From NCBI GenBank assembly GCA_023399595.1, contig JAEWOR010000063.1:1-64000 (forward strand): a DNA stretch of 64,000 bases, read 5' to 3'. The DNA is from Bacteroidota bacterium. Its GTDB lineage: Bacteria; Bacteroidota; Bacteroidia; Flavobacteriales; Weeksellaceae. The position numbers and the translations under genes were made by a program. Position 1 is the stretch's first letter. The number at the start of each line of letters is the position of its first letter. The notes below the pieces were generated by a model, which did not search any database, was not told the DNA's origin, and saw only the letters and a list, made by a program, of their open reading frames with translations. This document shows positions 44,402 through 52,255 of the stretch, piece by piece.

Positions 44402-46393
44402 TTATCCCTTTAAAGCCGTAATTTCATCTCTCAATTTCGCTGCTGAGATGAAGTCAAGACTTTTCGCTGCCGCTTCCATTTCTTTTTGTTTTTTCTCAAT
44501 TAATTTTTCGAGATCATTGCTGTTGTAATGGGCTTTGGTTTCAGCAACTTTTTGCAAAATCTCCTTTTGAGTATATTTTTCATCTGGAAAATCTTTACTT
44601 CTGCCCACTAAATTTTCAGAAATCTTTTTATTTAAAGCCGTTGGAACCATTCCATGTTCCTTGTTATAATTTTCTTGCTTAGTACGACGGTAATTGGTTT
44701 CATCAATAGTTGCTTGCATAGATTTTGTCATTTTATCCGCATACATAATCGCTCTACCATTAATATTTCTCGCCGCTCTACCCACAGTTTGAATCATAGA
44801 TCTTCTACTTCTCAGCATTCCTTCTTTATCAGCATCCAAAATAGCCACCAAAGAAACTTCTGGAAGGTCTAATCCTTCTCGTAAAAGGTTTACACCAATT
44901 AAAACATCAAACAATCCCAAACGCAAATCTTGCATAATTTGAATTCTTTCCAAAGTCTCTACATCAGAATGAATATAACGCGTTCTAATTCCAAATTTCA
45001 CGAAATATTTGGTGAGTTCTTCCGCCATTTTCTTGGTGAGAGTGGTCACCAAAACCCTTTCATCCAGTTCTGAACGTTTTTGAATTTCTTCCATTAAATC
45101 ATCTATCTGATTTAAAGTTGGTCGAACCTCAATAATTGGGTCTAAAAGTCCGGTAGGACGAATAATTTGCTCAATATATTCACCGCCCGTTTGTTGAAGC
45201 TCATAATCTGCAGGTGTCGCCGAAACATAAATCACCTGATTTTGCATTCCCTCAAATTCTTCAAATTTTAAAGGTCGGTTATCCATTGCTGCGGGAAGTC
45301 GGAACCCGTATTCCACCAAAGCTTCTTTTCTACTTCTATCACCTCCATACATCGCATGAACTTGCGGAATGGTAACATGACTTTCATCAATCACCATTAA
45401 ATAATCTTTCGGAAAATAATCTAGTAAACAGAAAGGTCGGGAACCGGGAAGTCTTCCGTCCATATAACGTGAGTAATTCTCGATTCCGGAGCAATATCCA
45501 AGCTCTTTTATCATTTCCAAATCCAATTCTGTTCTTTCTTGAAGGCGTTTTGCTTCTAAAGGTTTTTCAATCTCAGTGAAAAAATCAACTTGCTTTACTA
45601 AATCATCTTGAATTTCACGGATGGCGTTATTCATCGTCTCTTTGGTGGTTACGAAAAGATTGGCAGGATAAATTTGAATTTGCTCAAAATTGGAAGTTGC
45701 ATTTCCCGTAATTGGATCAAAACTTTGAATCTTTTCAATTTCATCACCAAAGAACTGCACTCGAATAGCATTATCTGAATAAGCGGGGAAAACATCCACC
45801 ACATCGCCTTTCACACGAAAAGTTCCCCTTTGAAAATCATTTAAAGTTCTTGCATAAAGAGCATTTACCAAGGAATGTAGAAGAGCTGTTCTGGTCACTT
45901 GCTCTCCCACCTCAATGGTAATTAAAGATTTGTGAAATTCTGATGGATTACCAATACCATAAATGCAGGAAACGGAAGCTACAATTAAAACATCTCTTCG
46001 CCCAGAAAGCAAGCTTGCTGTCGCCGAAAGTCTTAGTTTTTCCACTTCTTCGTTGATGCTCAAATCCTTTTCAATATACGTTCCGGTAGTGGCGATATAA
46101 GCTTCGGGTTGGTAATAATCGTAATAACTCACGAAATATTCCACGGCGTTATCTGGAAAAAACTCTTTGAATTCCATGAATAATTGAGCCGCTAAGGTTT
46201 TATTGTGAGCTAAAACCAAAGTCGGTTTTTGAATTTTGTTCACCACATTGGCAATGGTGAAAGTTTTACCAGAACCCGTTACACCGAGTAAAGTTTGGTA
46301 TTTTTCACCCATTTCTAAACCTTGAGTCAGTTTTTCTATTGCTTGTGGTTGATCGCCTGTAGGTTGATATTCAGATTGAAGATTGAAATTCAT
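44402..46393 (-). CDS. uvrB: Excinuclease ABC subunit UvrB
   Basis: 663 residues. Walker A TLLGVTGSGKTFTIANV (about 35-51), the beta-hairpin FVSYYDYYQPEAY (about 87-99), DESHVTIPQ (about 337-345), helicase motifs GLDLPEVSLVAILDADKEG and QTVGRAARN (about 537-545), and the C-terminal UVR motif KLIEKKQKEMEAAAKSLDF (about 624-650) are present. It verifies lesions and positions UvrC in nucleotide excision repair. TAACTTTG (minus, 46405-46398) ends 4 bases before the ATG. Confidence 0.98.
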   Translation of the reverse strand: MNFNLQSEYQPTGDQPQAIEKLTQGLEMGEKYQTLLGVTGSGKTFTIANVVNKIQKPTLVLAHNKTLAAQLFMEFKEFFPDNAVEYFVSYYDYYQPEAYIATTGTYIEKDLSINEEVEKLRLSATASLLSGRRDVLIVASVSCIYGIGNPSEFHKSLITIEVGEQVTRTALLHSLVNALYARTLNDFQRGTFRVKGDVVDVFPAYSDNAIRVQFFGDEIEKIQSFDPITGNATSNFEQIQIYPANLFVTTKETMNNAIREIQDDLVKQVDFFTEIEKPLEAKRLQERTELDLEMIKELGYCSGIENYSRYMDGRLPGSRPFCLLDYFPKDYLMVIDESHVTIPQVHAMYGGDRSRKEALVEYGFRLPAAMDNRPLKFEEFEGMQNQVIYVSATPADYELQQTGGEYIEQIIRPTGLLDPIIEVRPTLNQIDDLMEEIQKRSELDERVLVTTLTKKMAEELTKYFVKFGIRTRYIHSDVETLERIQIMQDLRLGLFDVLIGVNLLREGLDLPEVSLVAILDADKEGMLRSRRSMIQTVGRAARNINGRAIMYADKMTKSMQATIDETNYRRTKQENYNKEHGMVPTALNKKISENLVGRSKDFPDEKYTQKEILQKVAETKAHYNSNDLEKLIEKKQKEMEAAAKSLDFISAAKLRDEITALKG

Positions 46394-46397
46394 GTAA

Positions 46398-46405
46398 CAA
46401 AGTTA
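46398..46405 (-). promoter_or_regulatory. -7 box directly before uvrB
   Basis: TAACTTTG on the minus strand matches TAnnTTTG and ends 4 bases before the uvrB ATG (46393). No -33 box seen. Confidence 0.5.
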
Positions 46406-46458
46406 TGAAAGAATTTTTTTTTCTATTCATAAATTATTGTTAATGAGAAGAAGGCGGC

Positions 46459-46896
46459 TTATTCTTCCAAGCTGTTAACATGATTAAAGCCATTTATTAA
46501 GAATTTTTTATAGATGTTATTGGCTTTTTTATTGATTGCAATGCTCAATTTATTTCCTGCAATTAATGTGTCCTTAATTTCAAAGTCTGGATTAATTATT
46601 TTATTGTTCAGTAGAATATAATAATTTGTGTTGATTATTTCTGAGCTGCCAAATAAGATGATGTTTTTAAAATGTGGTTTGTTCTTAATTTTAAACTTTC
46701 TATATTTTCCTGAAGAATTTGCAAATTTAAACCCACCAAAAGACACATATTTGAAGTGCAAAGAATCGTTTATTACACATTCATATTGTGCTGATTTTTT
46801 ATCTGTACACGGTTCCGTTTTGGTATAGGTTGATAACTTGTGAAAGTTGGTACAGGACACAGTACTTAATAAAAATAAAAAACTTAAATATTTCAT
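46459..46896 (-). CDS. Hypothetical lipoprotein
   Basis: 145 residues from the ATG at 46896, where a lipoprotein signal begins (MKYLSFLFLLSTVSC, lipidated Cys15). An upstream in-frame ATG at 46962 would put 22 residues before the signal, which is unlikely. The mature part is Lys-, Asn- and Tyr-rich with no recognised domain. It follows the BlaR1-like gene by 58 bases on the same strand and may be part of that unit. Confidence 0.6.
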   Translation of the reverse strand: MKYLSFLFLLSTVSCTNFHKLSTYTKTEPCTDKKSAQYECVINDSLHFKYVSFGGFKFANSSGKYRKFKIKNKPHFKNIILFGSSEIINTNYYILLNNKIINPDFEIKDTLIAGNKLSIAINKKANNIYKKFLINGFNHVNSLEE

Positions 46897-46954
46897 TAAA
46901 AAATGTTTGTAAAAAGCCTTGTCAGAATTTTTAGATTTTGATAAGGCTCCATTT

Positions 46955-48355
46955 TTATTCAAAACTCATCATAATTGGAAACTTGTAAGCTGACTTTACA
47001 TTTTTTCCATCTTTCTGTGCTGGAATCCAATTGACATTTTTATTTATTTTTTCAACCGCTCTTATGGTTTCTTCATTAAAGGCTGGATGGTCACCAACTG
47101 CTCTTACGTTCTCTACTTCTCCATTTTCATCAATATTAAAAAGAACTTCAGCTTTTATTAGTGTATTTTCTCCTTTCTTAACATCCACTTTAGAATTGTC
47201 GAATGCAGTCATAAACTCTTTTCGGAACTGGCTAATTCCTGCAGGATATTCGGCAGGCTTATCCACATCTCTTGCAATATCATGCGGTGGAGCGGGAGGA
47301 CTTGAGGGTTTTTCCGCTTTAATTGCTTTTTCAGGTTTTGGAGGTTTTACAGTGTCAGTTTTTATTGTGGTTGCTAAATCTGGATCAATATTTTTCTCTA
47401 AAATATTTTCAGCTGGTTTTGTGAGAGTTTCTTCAATAAGTTTTTTTTCTTCTTCAAATTTTACAATTTTTGAGCTTTCAGTAGGTGTTGTAGCGATAGT
47501 ATTATTTGCGCTTATTCTTTGAACAGTAAAAAATGCTACTGCTGCTAATAATGGAATATACAAGGTGTTTTTCCATTTTGAAAGTGGATTTTTTCTTTTA
47601 GTCATCATAATAATTCTTTTTTTGGTGTTATTAAAATAAAAGTGATTGCTGAAATTGAATTTTTGGTGGGATTCAACTTCTTCTAATATTAAATATTGGT
47701 ATTTTTTTAAGTCTTTTGATGTTGAGATTACGCTTTGGTCTGCAGAAAACTCATGATTATCCACTAATGCCTTTTTGTACAAATACACCGCTGGATTTAA
47801 CCATAGAATTGCCTTACAAAGCTCTACAAATACTAAGTCGAAGGAATGTTTAGATTTGACGTGTTCTTTCTCATGCAAGAAAATATCTTTATTAATTTCA
47901 CCATTGATGTAATAATTTTTTCCAATGTAAATGGTGTTTAAAAAGCTAAAAGGCGAAATGTCTTTATCTAATATTTTGGTTTTTATGTCTTGATAAACAA
48001 TGATTTTACCTTTGAGTGATTTTACTTTTACAATTCCCGCAATTAGCTTTAATAAAAGAAATGCACATACCAAAATGTACAAAACTAAAATTATAGTTTG
48101 CCATTGAATTGGGTTCTCAACTTTAGATATTGGCTCTTGAATATTCTGTATGGGAGCATTTATCATTTCAGGTTGAGATAAAACAACCTCTTGTGGAACT
48201 TCAATACTTATTAATGGTAAAACTAAAGACAAAACTAAAGAGGAGAGCAAATAAAATCTGTTGAACTTGAAAGTTTTCTCTTTTTCCAAAAACAGATAGT
48301 AGAAGCCTATGAATAAGCACGATGCTAATATGGCTTTGAATACATATGTTTCCAT
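46955..48355 (-). CDS. M56 family (BlaR1-type) metallopeptidase with TonB C-terminal domain
   Basis: 466 residues. Four membrane segments in the N-terminal half (about 5-22, 34-52, 86-108 and a later one about 263-282), the zinc site HEKEH (161-165) in the cytoplasmic M56 domain, and a Pro/Lys/Glu-rich linker leading to a TonB C-terminal-like domain (about 365-466, ending AYKFPIMMSFE). Firmicute BlaR1 has a penicillin-binding sensor instead. It is preceded by a BlaI-type repressor 4 bases upstream and probably cleaves it upon a signal. Confidence 0.85.
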   Translation of the reverse strand: METYVFKAILASCLFIGFYYLFLEKEKTFKFNRFYLLSSLVLSLVLPLISIEVPQEVVLSQPEMINAPIQNIQEPISKVENPIQWQTIILVLYILVCAFLLLKLIAGIVKVKSLKGKIIVYQDIKTKILDKDISPFSFLNTIYIGKNYYINGEINKDIFLHEKEHVKSKHSFDLVFVELCKAILWLNPAVYLYKKALVDNHEFSADQSVISTSKDLKKYQYLILEEVESHQKFNFSNHFYFNNTKKRIIMMTKRKNPLSKWKNTLYIPLLAAVAFFTVQRISANNTIATTPTESSKIVKFEEEKKLIEETLTKPAENILEKNIDPDLATTIKTDTVKPPKPEKAIKAEKPSSPPAPPHDIARDVDKPAEYPAGISQFRKEFMTAFDNSKVDVKKGENTLIKAEVLFNIDENGEVENVRAVGDHPAFNEETIRAVEKINKNVNWIPAQKDGKNVKSAYKFPIMMSFE

Positions 48356-48359
48356 AACA

Positions 48360-48749
48360 TTATTCTTTAATTTGTTGGTCTATAATCTCCCGCAATTCTT
48401 TTAATTCTTTCTGTGAAAGCTTTGTATTTGCGGTGAAAAACGATGCAAATTGTGATACAGAATTATTAAAAAAACGTCCAATCATGGAAGTCATTTCATC
48501 CTTGAAATAATCTCCTTTCGCTACTTTCGGGAAGTATTCTCGTAAGTTTCCGAATAAAGTGTAGCCAATTAAATCCTTATTTTGCATTCTTTTAAGCAAA
48601 GTGGCAACCGTTGTATTGGCTGGTTTTGGATCCGGATAAGCATCTAAAATGTCTTTCATAAAAGCTTTTTCTTTCATCCAGATAATTTCCATAAGATTCA
48701 TTTCCGCATCCGTCAATTTTATATCTTTCATTTCTATGTTTTTAGACAT
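48360..48749 (-). CDS. BlaI/MecI/CopY family transcriptional repressor
   Basis: 129 residues. A winged helix (KLTDAEMNLMEIIWMKEKAFM, then TTVATLLKRMQNKDLIGY at about 47-64) and a C-terminal dimerisation helix region match the BlaI/MecI family. It should repress its own operon and be cleaved by the adjacent M56 protein. A TACAnnTGTA dyad sits over its promoter, 1 to 19 bases before the ATG. Confidence 0.93.
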   Translation of the reverse strand: MSKNIEMKDIKLTDAEMNLMEIIWMKEKAFMKDILDAYPDPKPANTTVATLLKRMQNKDLIGYTLFGNLREYFPKVAKGDYFKDEMTSMIGRFFNNSVSQFASFFTANTKLSQKELKELREIIDQQIKE

Positions 48750-48750
48750 T

Positions 48751-48768
48751 ATTCTACAAATGTAGAAT
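48751..48768 (-). promoter_or_regulatory. BlaI-type operator overlapping the -7 box
   Basis: The 18-base dyad ATTCTACA-AA-TGTAGAAT has perfect 8-bp arms and contains the TACAnnTGTA core known for BlaI/MecI. It overlaps the minus-strand -7 box TACATTTG (48764-48757). Confidence 0.85.
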
Positions 48769-48787
48769 TAAATTTTAATCCACCAAA
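48757..48787 (-). promoter_or_regulatory. Promoter of the BlaI-BlaR1-type operon
   Basis: On the minus strand, TTTG (48787-48784), a 19-base spacer and TACATTTG (48764-48757) match the Bacteroidota pattern. The -7 box ends 7 bases before the repressor ATG (48749). Confidence 0.75.
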
Positions 48788-48826
48788 TTTTTTTTCGTTA
48801 ATTTTAAAGAATAAAATAAAAATGGT

Positions 48827-50035
48827 ATGAAGAATTCGATATTGATAGGTGCGGTTTTTACTTCATTATTATTTTCTTGTCAGAAATCGCCAAAATCTGA
48901 AAATTATAGTGCTAAAAACTCATTGGAAACACAATTACCACACACCAATTATAAACCTGCTTTTGAAGGGCAAACTCGTATTACTGCTGTTAAAACAAAA
49001 ACACCTTATCAGGTTGAAATTCTTAATAATCAATTGGGAAAACCTTGGGCAATTATCAATCTTCCGGATGGTAAATTTTTAATTACTGAAAAAACAGGTT
49101 TTATGAATATTATTTCAAGCGATGGAAAAACGATATCTAAAGTTTCAGGGTTTCCAAAAGTGGATTCTCGGGGACAAGGAGGAATGTTGGATGTGGTTTT
49201 AGATCCTAAATTTACAGAAAATAGAATTATTTATTTCAGCTTTTCTGAACCTTTTGGTGATGGAAATTTAACTTCCGTGGCAAAAGCTCAACTTTCGGTT
49301 GATGAAAAATCTGTTTCTAATATCAAAGTGATTTTTAGAGCAGAACCCTCTTACGACGGGAAATTGCATTATGGTAGTCGATTGGCTTTTGATAAAGATG
49401 GAAATCTTTTTGTAAGCACGGGAGAAAGATCAGACAAGGAAACTCGCGCTTTGGCTCAGAAAACGGATAATTATTTAGGGAAAATAATGAAAATTACCAC
49501 CGATGGAAAGCCTGCTGCAGGAAATCCTTTTATTGGAAAGGCAAATTTTAAACCTGAAATTTACGCCTATGGTTTAAGAAATCCTCAAGGTATGGTTTTT
49601 GATGAGAAAGGACAGTTGTGGGAGCTTGAAATGGGTCCAAAAGGAGGCGATGAAATTAATTTGATACAAGCAGGGAAAAATTATGGATGGGGAGACGTTA
49701 CTTACGGTATAGAATATATTGGAACTAAAGTTGGCGAGGGAATTTCTCAAAAAGAAGGCACAGAACAACCCGTCTATTATTGGGATCCATCGGTTTCGCC
49801 AAGCGGAATAGATTTTTACAAAGGTAATATGGATGAATGGAAAGGGAATCTTATTATTGGTTGTTTAGGTGGAGAACACATTATTAGAATTGTTTTAGAA
49901 AATAATAAAGTGGTGGGTGAAGAACGGCTTTTGGAAGATCAAGAAGAAAGATTTAGAGATGTTTTAAGTGCTACTGATGGCAATTTGTATGCAGTAACGG
50001 ATAGTGGAAAACTTTACAAAATTTCTAAAAAATAA
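48827..50035 (+). CDS. PQQ-dependent aldose sugar dehydrogenase, lipoprotein
   Basis: 402 residues. Lipoprotein signal (FTSLLFSCQ, lipidated Cys18), then a six-bladed propeller of the soluble GDH/YliI type: LGKPWAIINLPDGKFLITEKTG, LHYGSRLAFDKDGNLFVSTGERSD (about 181-204), YGLRNPQGMVFDEKGQLWELEMGP and GGDEINLIQAGKNYGWG (about 274-290). It oxidises sugars in the periplasm with PQQ, which would have to be supplied exogenously or by genes elsewhere. Divergent from the BlaI gene. Confidence 0.9.
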   Translation: MKNSILIGAVFTSLLFSCQKSPKSENYSAKNSLETQLPHTNYKPAFEGQTRITAVKTKTPYQVEILNNQLGKPWAIINLPDGKFLITEKTGFMNIISSDGKTISKVSGFPKVDSRGQGGMLDVVLDPKFTENRIIYFSFSEPFGDGNLTSVAKAQLSVDEKSVSNIKVIFRAEPSYDGKLHYGSRLAFDKDGNLFVSTGERSDKETRALAQKTDNYLGKIMKITTDGKPAAGNPFIGKANFKPEIYAYGLRNPQGMVFDEKGQLWELEMGPKGGDEINLIQAGKNYGWGDVTYGIEYIGTKVGEGISQKEGTEQPVYYWDPSVSPSGIDFYKGNMDEWKGNLIIGCLGGEHIIRIVLENNKVVGEERLLEDQEERFRDVLSATDGNLYAVTDSGKLYKISKK

Positions 50036-50079
50036 TATTTAGCAAAAATTTGAGTTATAGAAAATAATATTAAAATAAA

Positions 50080-50595
50080 ATGAAAAAGTTAATAGTGGGA
50101 AGCTTGCTTTTGGTTGCAGGTTTTGTGAGTGCACAAGAGAAAACGTCAGCATTTACGGGAAGAAATGACCAGAAAGTGCAAGTAGGCGTGAATGCTCAAG
50201 ATATGGGAACTGGAATTATGGCAAGTTTAGATTATGGTTTGGGCGAAAGCTTTTCTGTTGGTTTTCAAGCAGGATATTTGTTAGGAGTAAAAGAATTGAA
50301 TGGTGAAAAGCCTAATTTTGATGATAGAGTAGATGTTAAATTCAGAGCTAATGCGCATTTGGGAAAAATTATTGGTTTCGCAGATAATATGGATTTATAT
50401 CCTGGTTTAGATTTGGGCTTGAAGAATTTTGGAGCTCATGTGGGTATTCGTTATTTTTTTACTCATGGTTTTGGAGTTTTTGCAGAAACGCAATTCCCAA
50501 TTGCTAAATACAACACCAATGGAAGCGGCTTCGATTATTTGAATAACCAGTTTAATGTTTCTTTGGGTGCCTCTTTTGATATTTCAAAAAAGTAG
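50080..50595 (+). CDS. Outer membrane beta-barrel family protein (DUF6646-like)
   Basis: 171 residues with a signal peptide (MKKLIVGSLLLVAGFVSAQ) and alternating beta strands (for example QVGVNAQDMGTGIMASLDYG) ending FNVSLGASFDISKK, the profile of a small 8-stranded barrel. The sequence resembles DUF6646 proteins of flavobacteria, function unknown. It converges on the HTH gene at 50598 with only 2 bases between stops. Confidence 0.75.
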   Translation: MKKLIVGSLLLVAGFVSAQEKTSAFTGRNDQKVQVGVNAQDMGTGIMASLDYGLGESFSVGFQAGYLLGVKELNGEKPNFDDRVDVKFRANAHLGKIIGFADNMDLYPGLDLGLKNFGAHVGIRYFFTHGFGVFAETQFPIAKYNTNGSGFDYLNNQFNVSLGASFDISKK

Positions 50596-50597
50596 TA

Positions 50598-50938
50598 TTA
50601 GTTTCTATTCTTAACTATTTTTTCAATTAAATTAACTAATCTTTCTAATCCTTCAGCTACTTTTAGTAATGCTTCTGGTGTTTCTACTTTAGAATTAGGA
50701 CTATTATTAATTGTATTGGGACTATTAAAAATATTAACAGGTTTATCATTATTTAAAAGCTCATTTAATTCTATTTTATACAAATTTGCAATTTTATGAT
50801 ATTTTCTGTTCGTGGAAAGGATGTATCACTTTCCCAATCACAATAAGTGCTTCGTGAAACTTCCAAAAAACTGGCGACTTTTTGTTGTGAAAAATTATTT
50901 CTTTTTCTATGTTTTAGCAATGTACTACCTGAACTCAT
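50598..50938 (-). pseudogene. XRE-family regulator interrupted by a 1-base deletion
   Basis: The first frame, from the ATG at 50938, encodes a helix-turn-helix domain (SQQKVASFLEVSRSTYCDWE) and stops soon after. The next part (NLYKIELNELLNND onward to the stop at 50598) is in the -1 frame. One extra A in the coding-strand A4 run (plus-strand T4, 50792-50795) would restore a 113-residue protein with the expected KIANLYKIELNELL join. A TACTTTTG -7 box lies upstream (minus, 50960-50953). Either a decayed gene, a phase-variable or recoded gene, or a sequencing error. Confidence 0.8.
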
Positions 50939-50952
50939 ATTTTCAATTTTAG

Positions 50953-50960
50953 CAAAAGTA
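50953..50960 (-). promoter_or_regulatory. -7 box of the interrupted XRE regulator
   Basis: TACTTTTG on the minus strand matches TAnnTTTG and ends 14 bases before the ATG at 50938; the TATCGG repeats lie immediately upstream. Confidence 0.55.
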
Positions 50961-50961
50961 T

Positions 50962-51001
50962 AAAAATATCGGAAAATCGATTTATTTTATCGGATATTTT
51001 T
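50962..51001. promoter_or_regulatory. Candidate operator with TATCGG repeats
   Basis: TATCGG occurs at 50967-50972 and 50988-50993, exactly 21 bp apart (two helical turns), inside the inverted repeat AAAAATATC (50962-50970) and GATATTTTT (50993-51001). It lies between the divergent HTH gene and the secreted peptide gene. The HTH protein is the natural candidate to bind it, but nothing here proves it. Confidence 0.5.
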
Positions 51002-51072
51002 TTGAAATATAAATTAAATGTTTTTAGCTTTCAACTGTCAATGGTGAAAAAAATTAAAAAAAATCAAAAGAA

Positions 51073-51360
51073 ATGAAAAAAATATTTTTTATGTCAGCTT
51101 TTGGAGTTGCAGGTTTAGTGAGTGCAAGTAATGGCTTATCAAATTCTGATACAGCATCTAAAACATTTAAAGTAAATGTTTCTGAAGCTCAAGTTAAAAT
51201 TACAGGAGAAATGTTGTGTTGGCATCCAACTTACAATGATTGTCAAGGTAATCAGATTAATGATACTTTATGTTGGGAAGAAGGGAATACTCAAAGCTTC
51301 ATAAATATGATGGAATGTCATGAAACAGCTAGTGACGCATGGCAAGAATATGGATGTTAA
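51073..51360 (+). CDS. Secreted five-cysteine peptide
   Basis: 95 residues with a Sec signal peptide (MKKIFFMSAFGVAGLVSA, cleavage near 18-19). The mature part has five cysteines (49, 57, 67, 82, 95) in LCW, NDCQG, LCW, MECHE and a C-terminal GC, and is acidic and polar. No family is recognised. An odd number of cysteines leaves one free for pairing or modification. It is 10 bases upstream of the GLPGLI gene, so a two-gene operon is likely. Confidence 0.75.
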   Translation: MKKIFFMSAFGVAGLVSASNGLSNSDTASKTFKVNVSEAQVKITGEMLCWHPTYNDCQGNQINDTLCWEEGNTQSFINMMECHETASDAWQEYGC

Positions 51361-51370
51361 TAGGTGTAGT

Positions 51371-52186
51371 ATGAAAAATTTTTTGCTACTTATCTTTATT
51401 CATTCATACTGTCTACAGGCTTTTGCTCAAAAGCCTGTGGATAGTTCTTCGATTTATTGTAAATATGAGGTTAGTTATGCAAAAGACACTCTCGATAATT
51501 CTAAGAGAATTAATGATTTTGCAATATTATTAATTGGTAATAATACTTCAATTTTTAGAAGCCAAACTACATTTCAAAGAGATTCTATTAAAAGTAAAGT
51601 GCAAAAGGAAATCTTTAGCTCTAAGCCAGAAATGGCTTCAATGGTATTGCAGCAGCTAAGCAATTCAAAAACACCCAATTTTAAGTATGAAGTGTACAAG
51701 AAAAATGAAATTGTAAAAATATATGCAAAAGTTATGTCTCAGTTCTATTCTTTTAATAGTGAAAAGAAGATAAAGTGGGAAGTATCATCAGAAACCAAGA
51801 TAATTAGCACATTTTCATGTAAAAAAGCTATTGGTAAATACGGCGATAGAAAAGTATTTGCGTGGTATACGACGGATATTCCTATTCCAGAAGGACCTTA
51901 TAATTTTAAAGGATTACCAGGTTTAATTATTGAAGCATATGATGAAAATAAAACATTTCATTTTATATTGAAACATCTAAAGGAGGCAAAAATTCCCATT
52001 AATCCTAATGATAGAGCTGTCTCAACAACATATGATAAATTTTTACAAAAAAGAGAAGAGTTTAAATTGGATCCTTCAGGACATTTGAGAAATAGATTGC
52101 CATCCGTATTAAAAGATCAAATGACTAAAACAAAAACTGAAGATTATAACAAACGAATGCGTGGTGAGAATAATTTTTTAGATTAA
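51371..52186 (+). CDS. GLPGLI family protein
   Basis: 271 residues from the ATG at 51371 (MKNFLLLIFIHSYC); the frame is open 51 bases further upstream into the peptide gene. A signal peptide (cleavage near AFAQ, about 20) and the namesake GLPGLI at 181-186 (YNFKGLPGLIIEAYDE) identify the family, whose function is unknown. It is exported. The tail is basic. A perfect hairpin follows at 52191. Confidence 0.9.
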   Translation: MKNFLLLIFIHSYCLQAFAQKPVDSSSIYCKYEVSYAKDTLDNSKRINDFAILLIGNNTSIFRSQTTFQRDSIKSKVQKEIFSSKPEMASMVLQQLSNSKTPNFKYEVYKKNEIVKIYAKVMSQFYSFNSEKKIKWEVSSETKIISTFSCKKAIGKYGDRKVFAWYTTDIPIPEGPYNFKGLPGLIIEAYDENKTFHFILKHLKEAKIPINPNDRAVSTTYDKFLQKREEFKLDPSGHLRNRLPSVLKDQMTKTKTEDYNKRMRGENNFLD

Positions 52187-52190
52187 AAAG

Positions 52191-52237
52191 TAAAAATAAT
52201 TACGGCGCGAACTTCGTTCGCGCCGTAATTATTTTTA
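52191..52237. terminator. Perfect 22-bp hairpin between convergent genes
   Basis: Left arm 52191-52212 and right arm 52216-52237 are exact complements, loop TTC. GC-rich top, A/T-rich base providing a T tract on both strands, between convergent stops at 52186 and 52256. Bidirectional terminator by inference. Confidence 0.9.
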
Positions 52238-52255
52238 AGTTATGTGATATTACAA

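Noticed and set aside
47031..47522. 163-codon ORF opposite the BlaR1-like gene
   Set aside because: Antisense to the linker and TonB-like domain of a clear gene; its Ser/Phe bias is explained by the Lys/Glu-rich complement.
51320..51370. Earlier start for the GLPGLI protein
   Set aside because: It would overlap the peptide gene and place 17 polar residues before a clear signal peptide at 51371.
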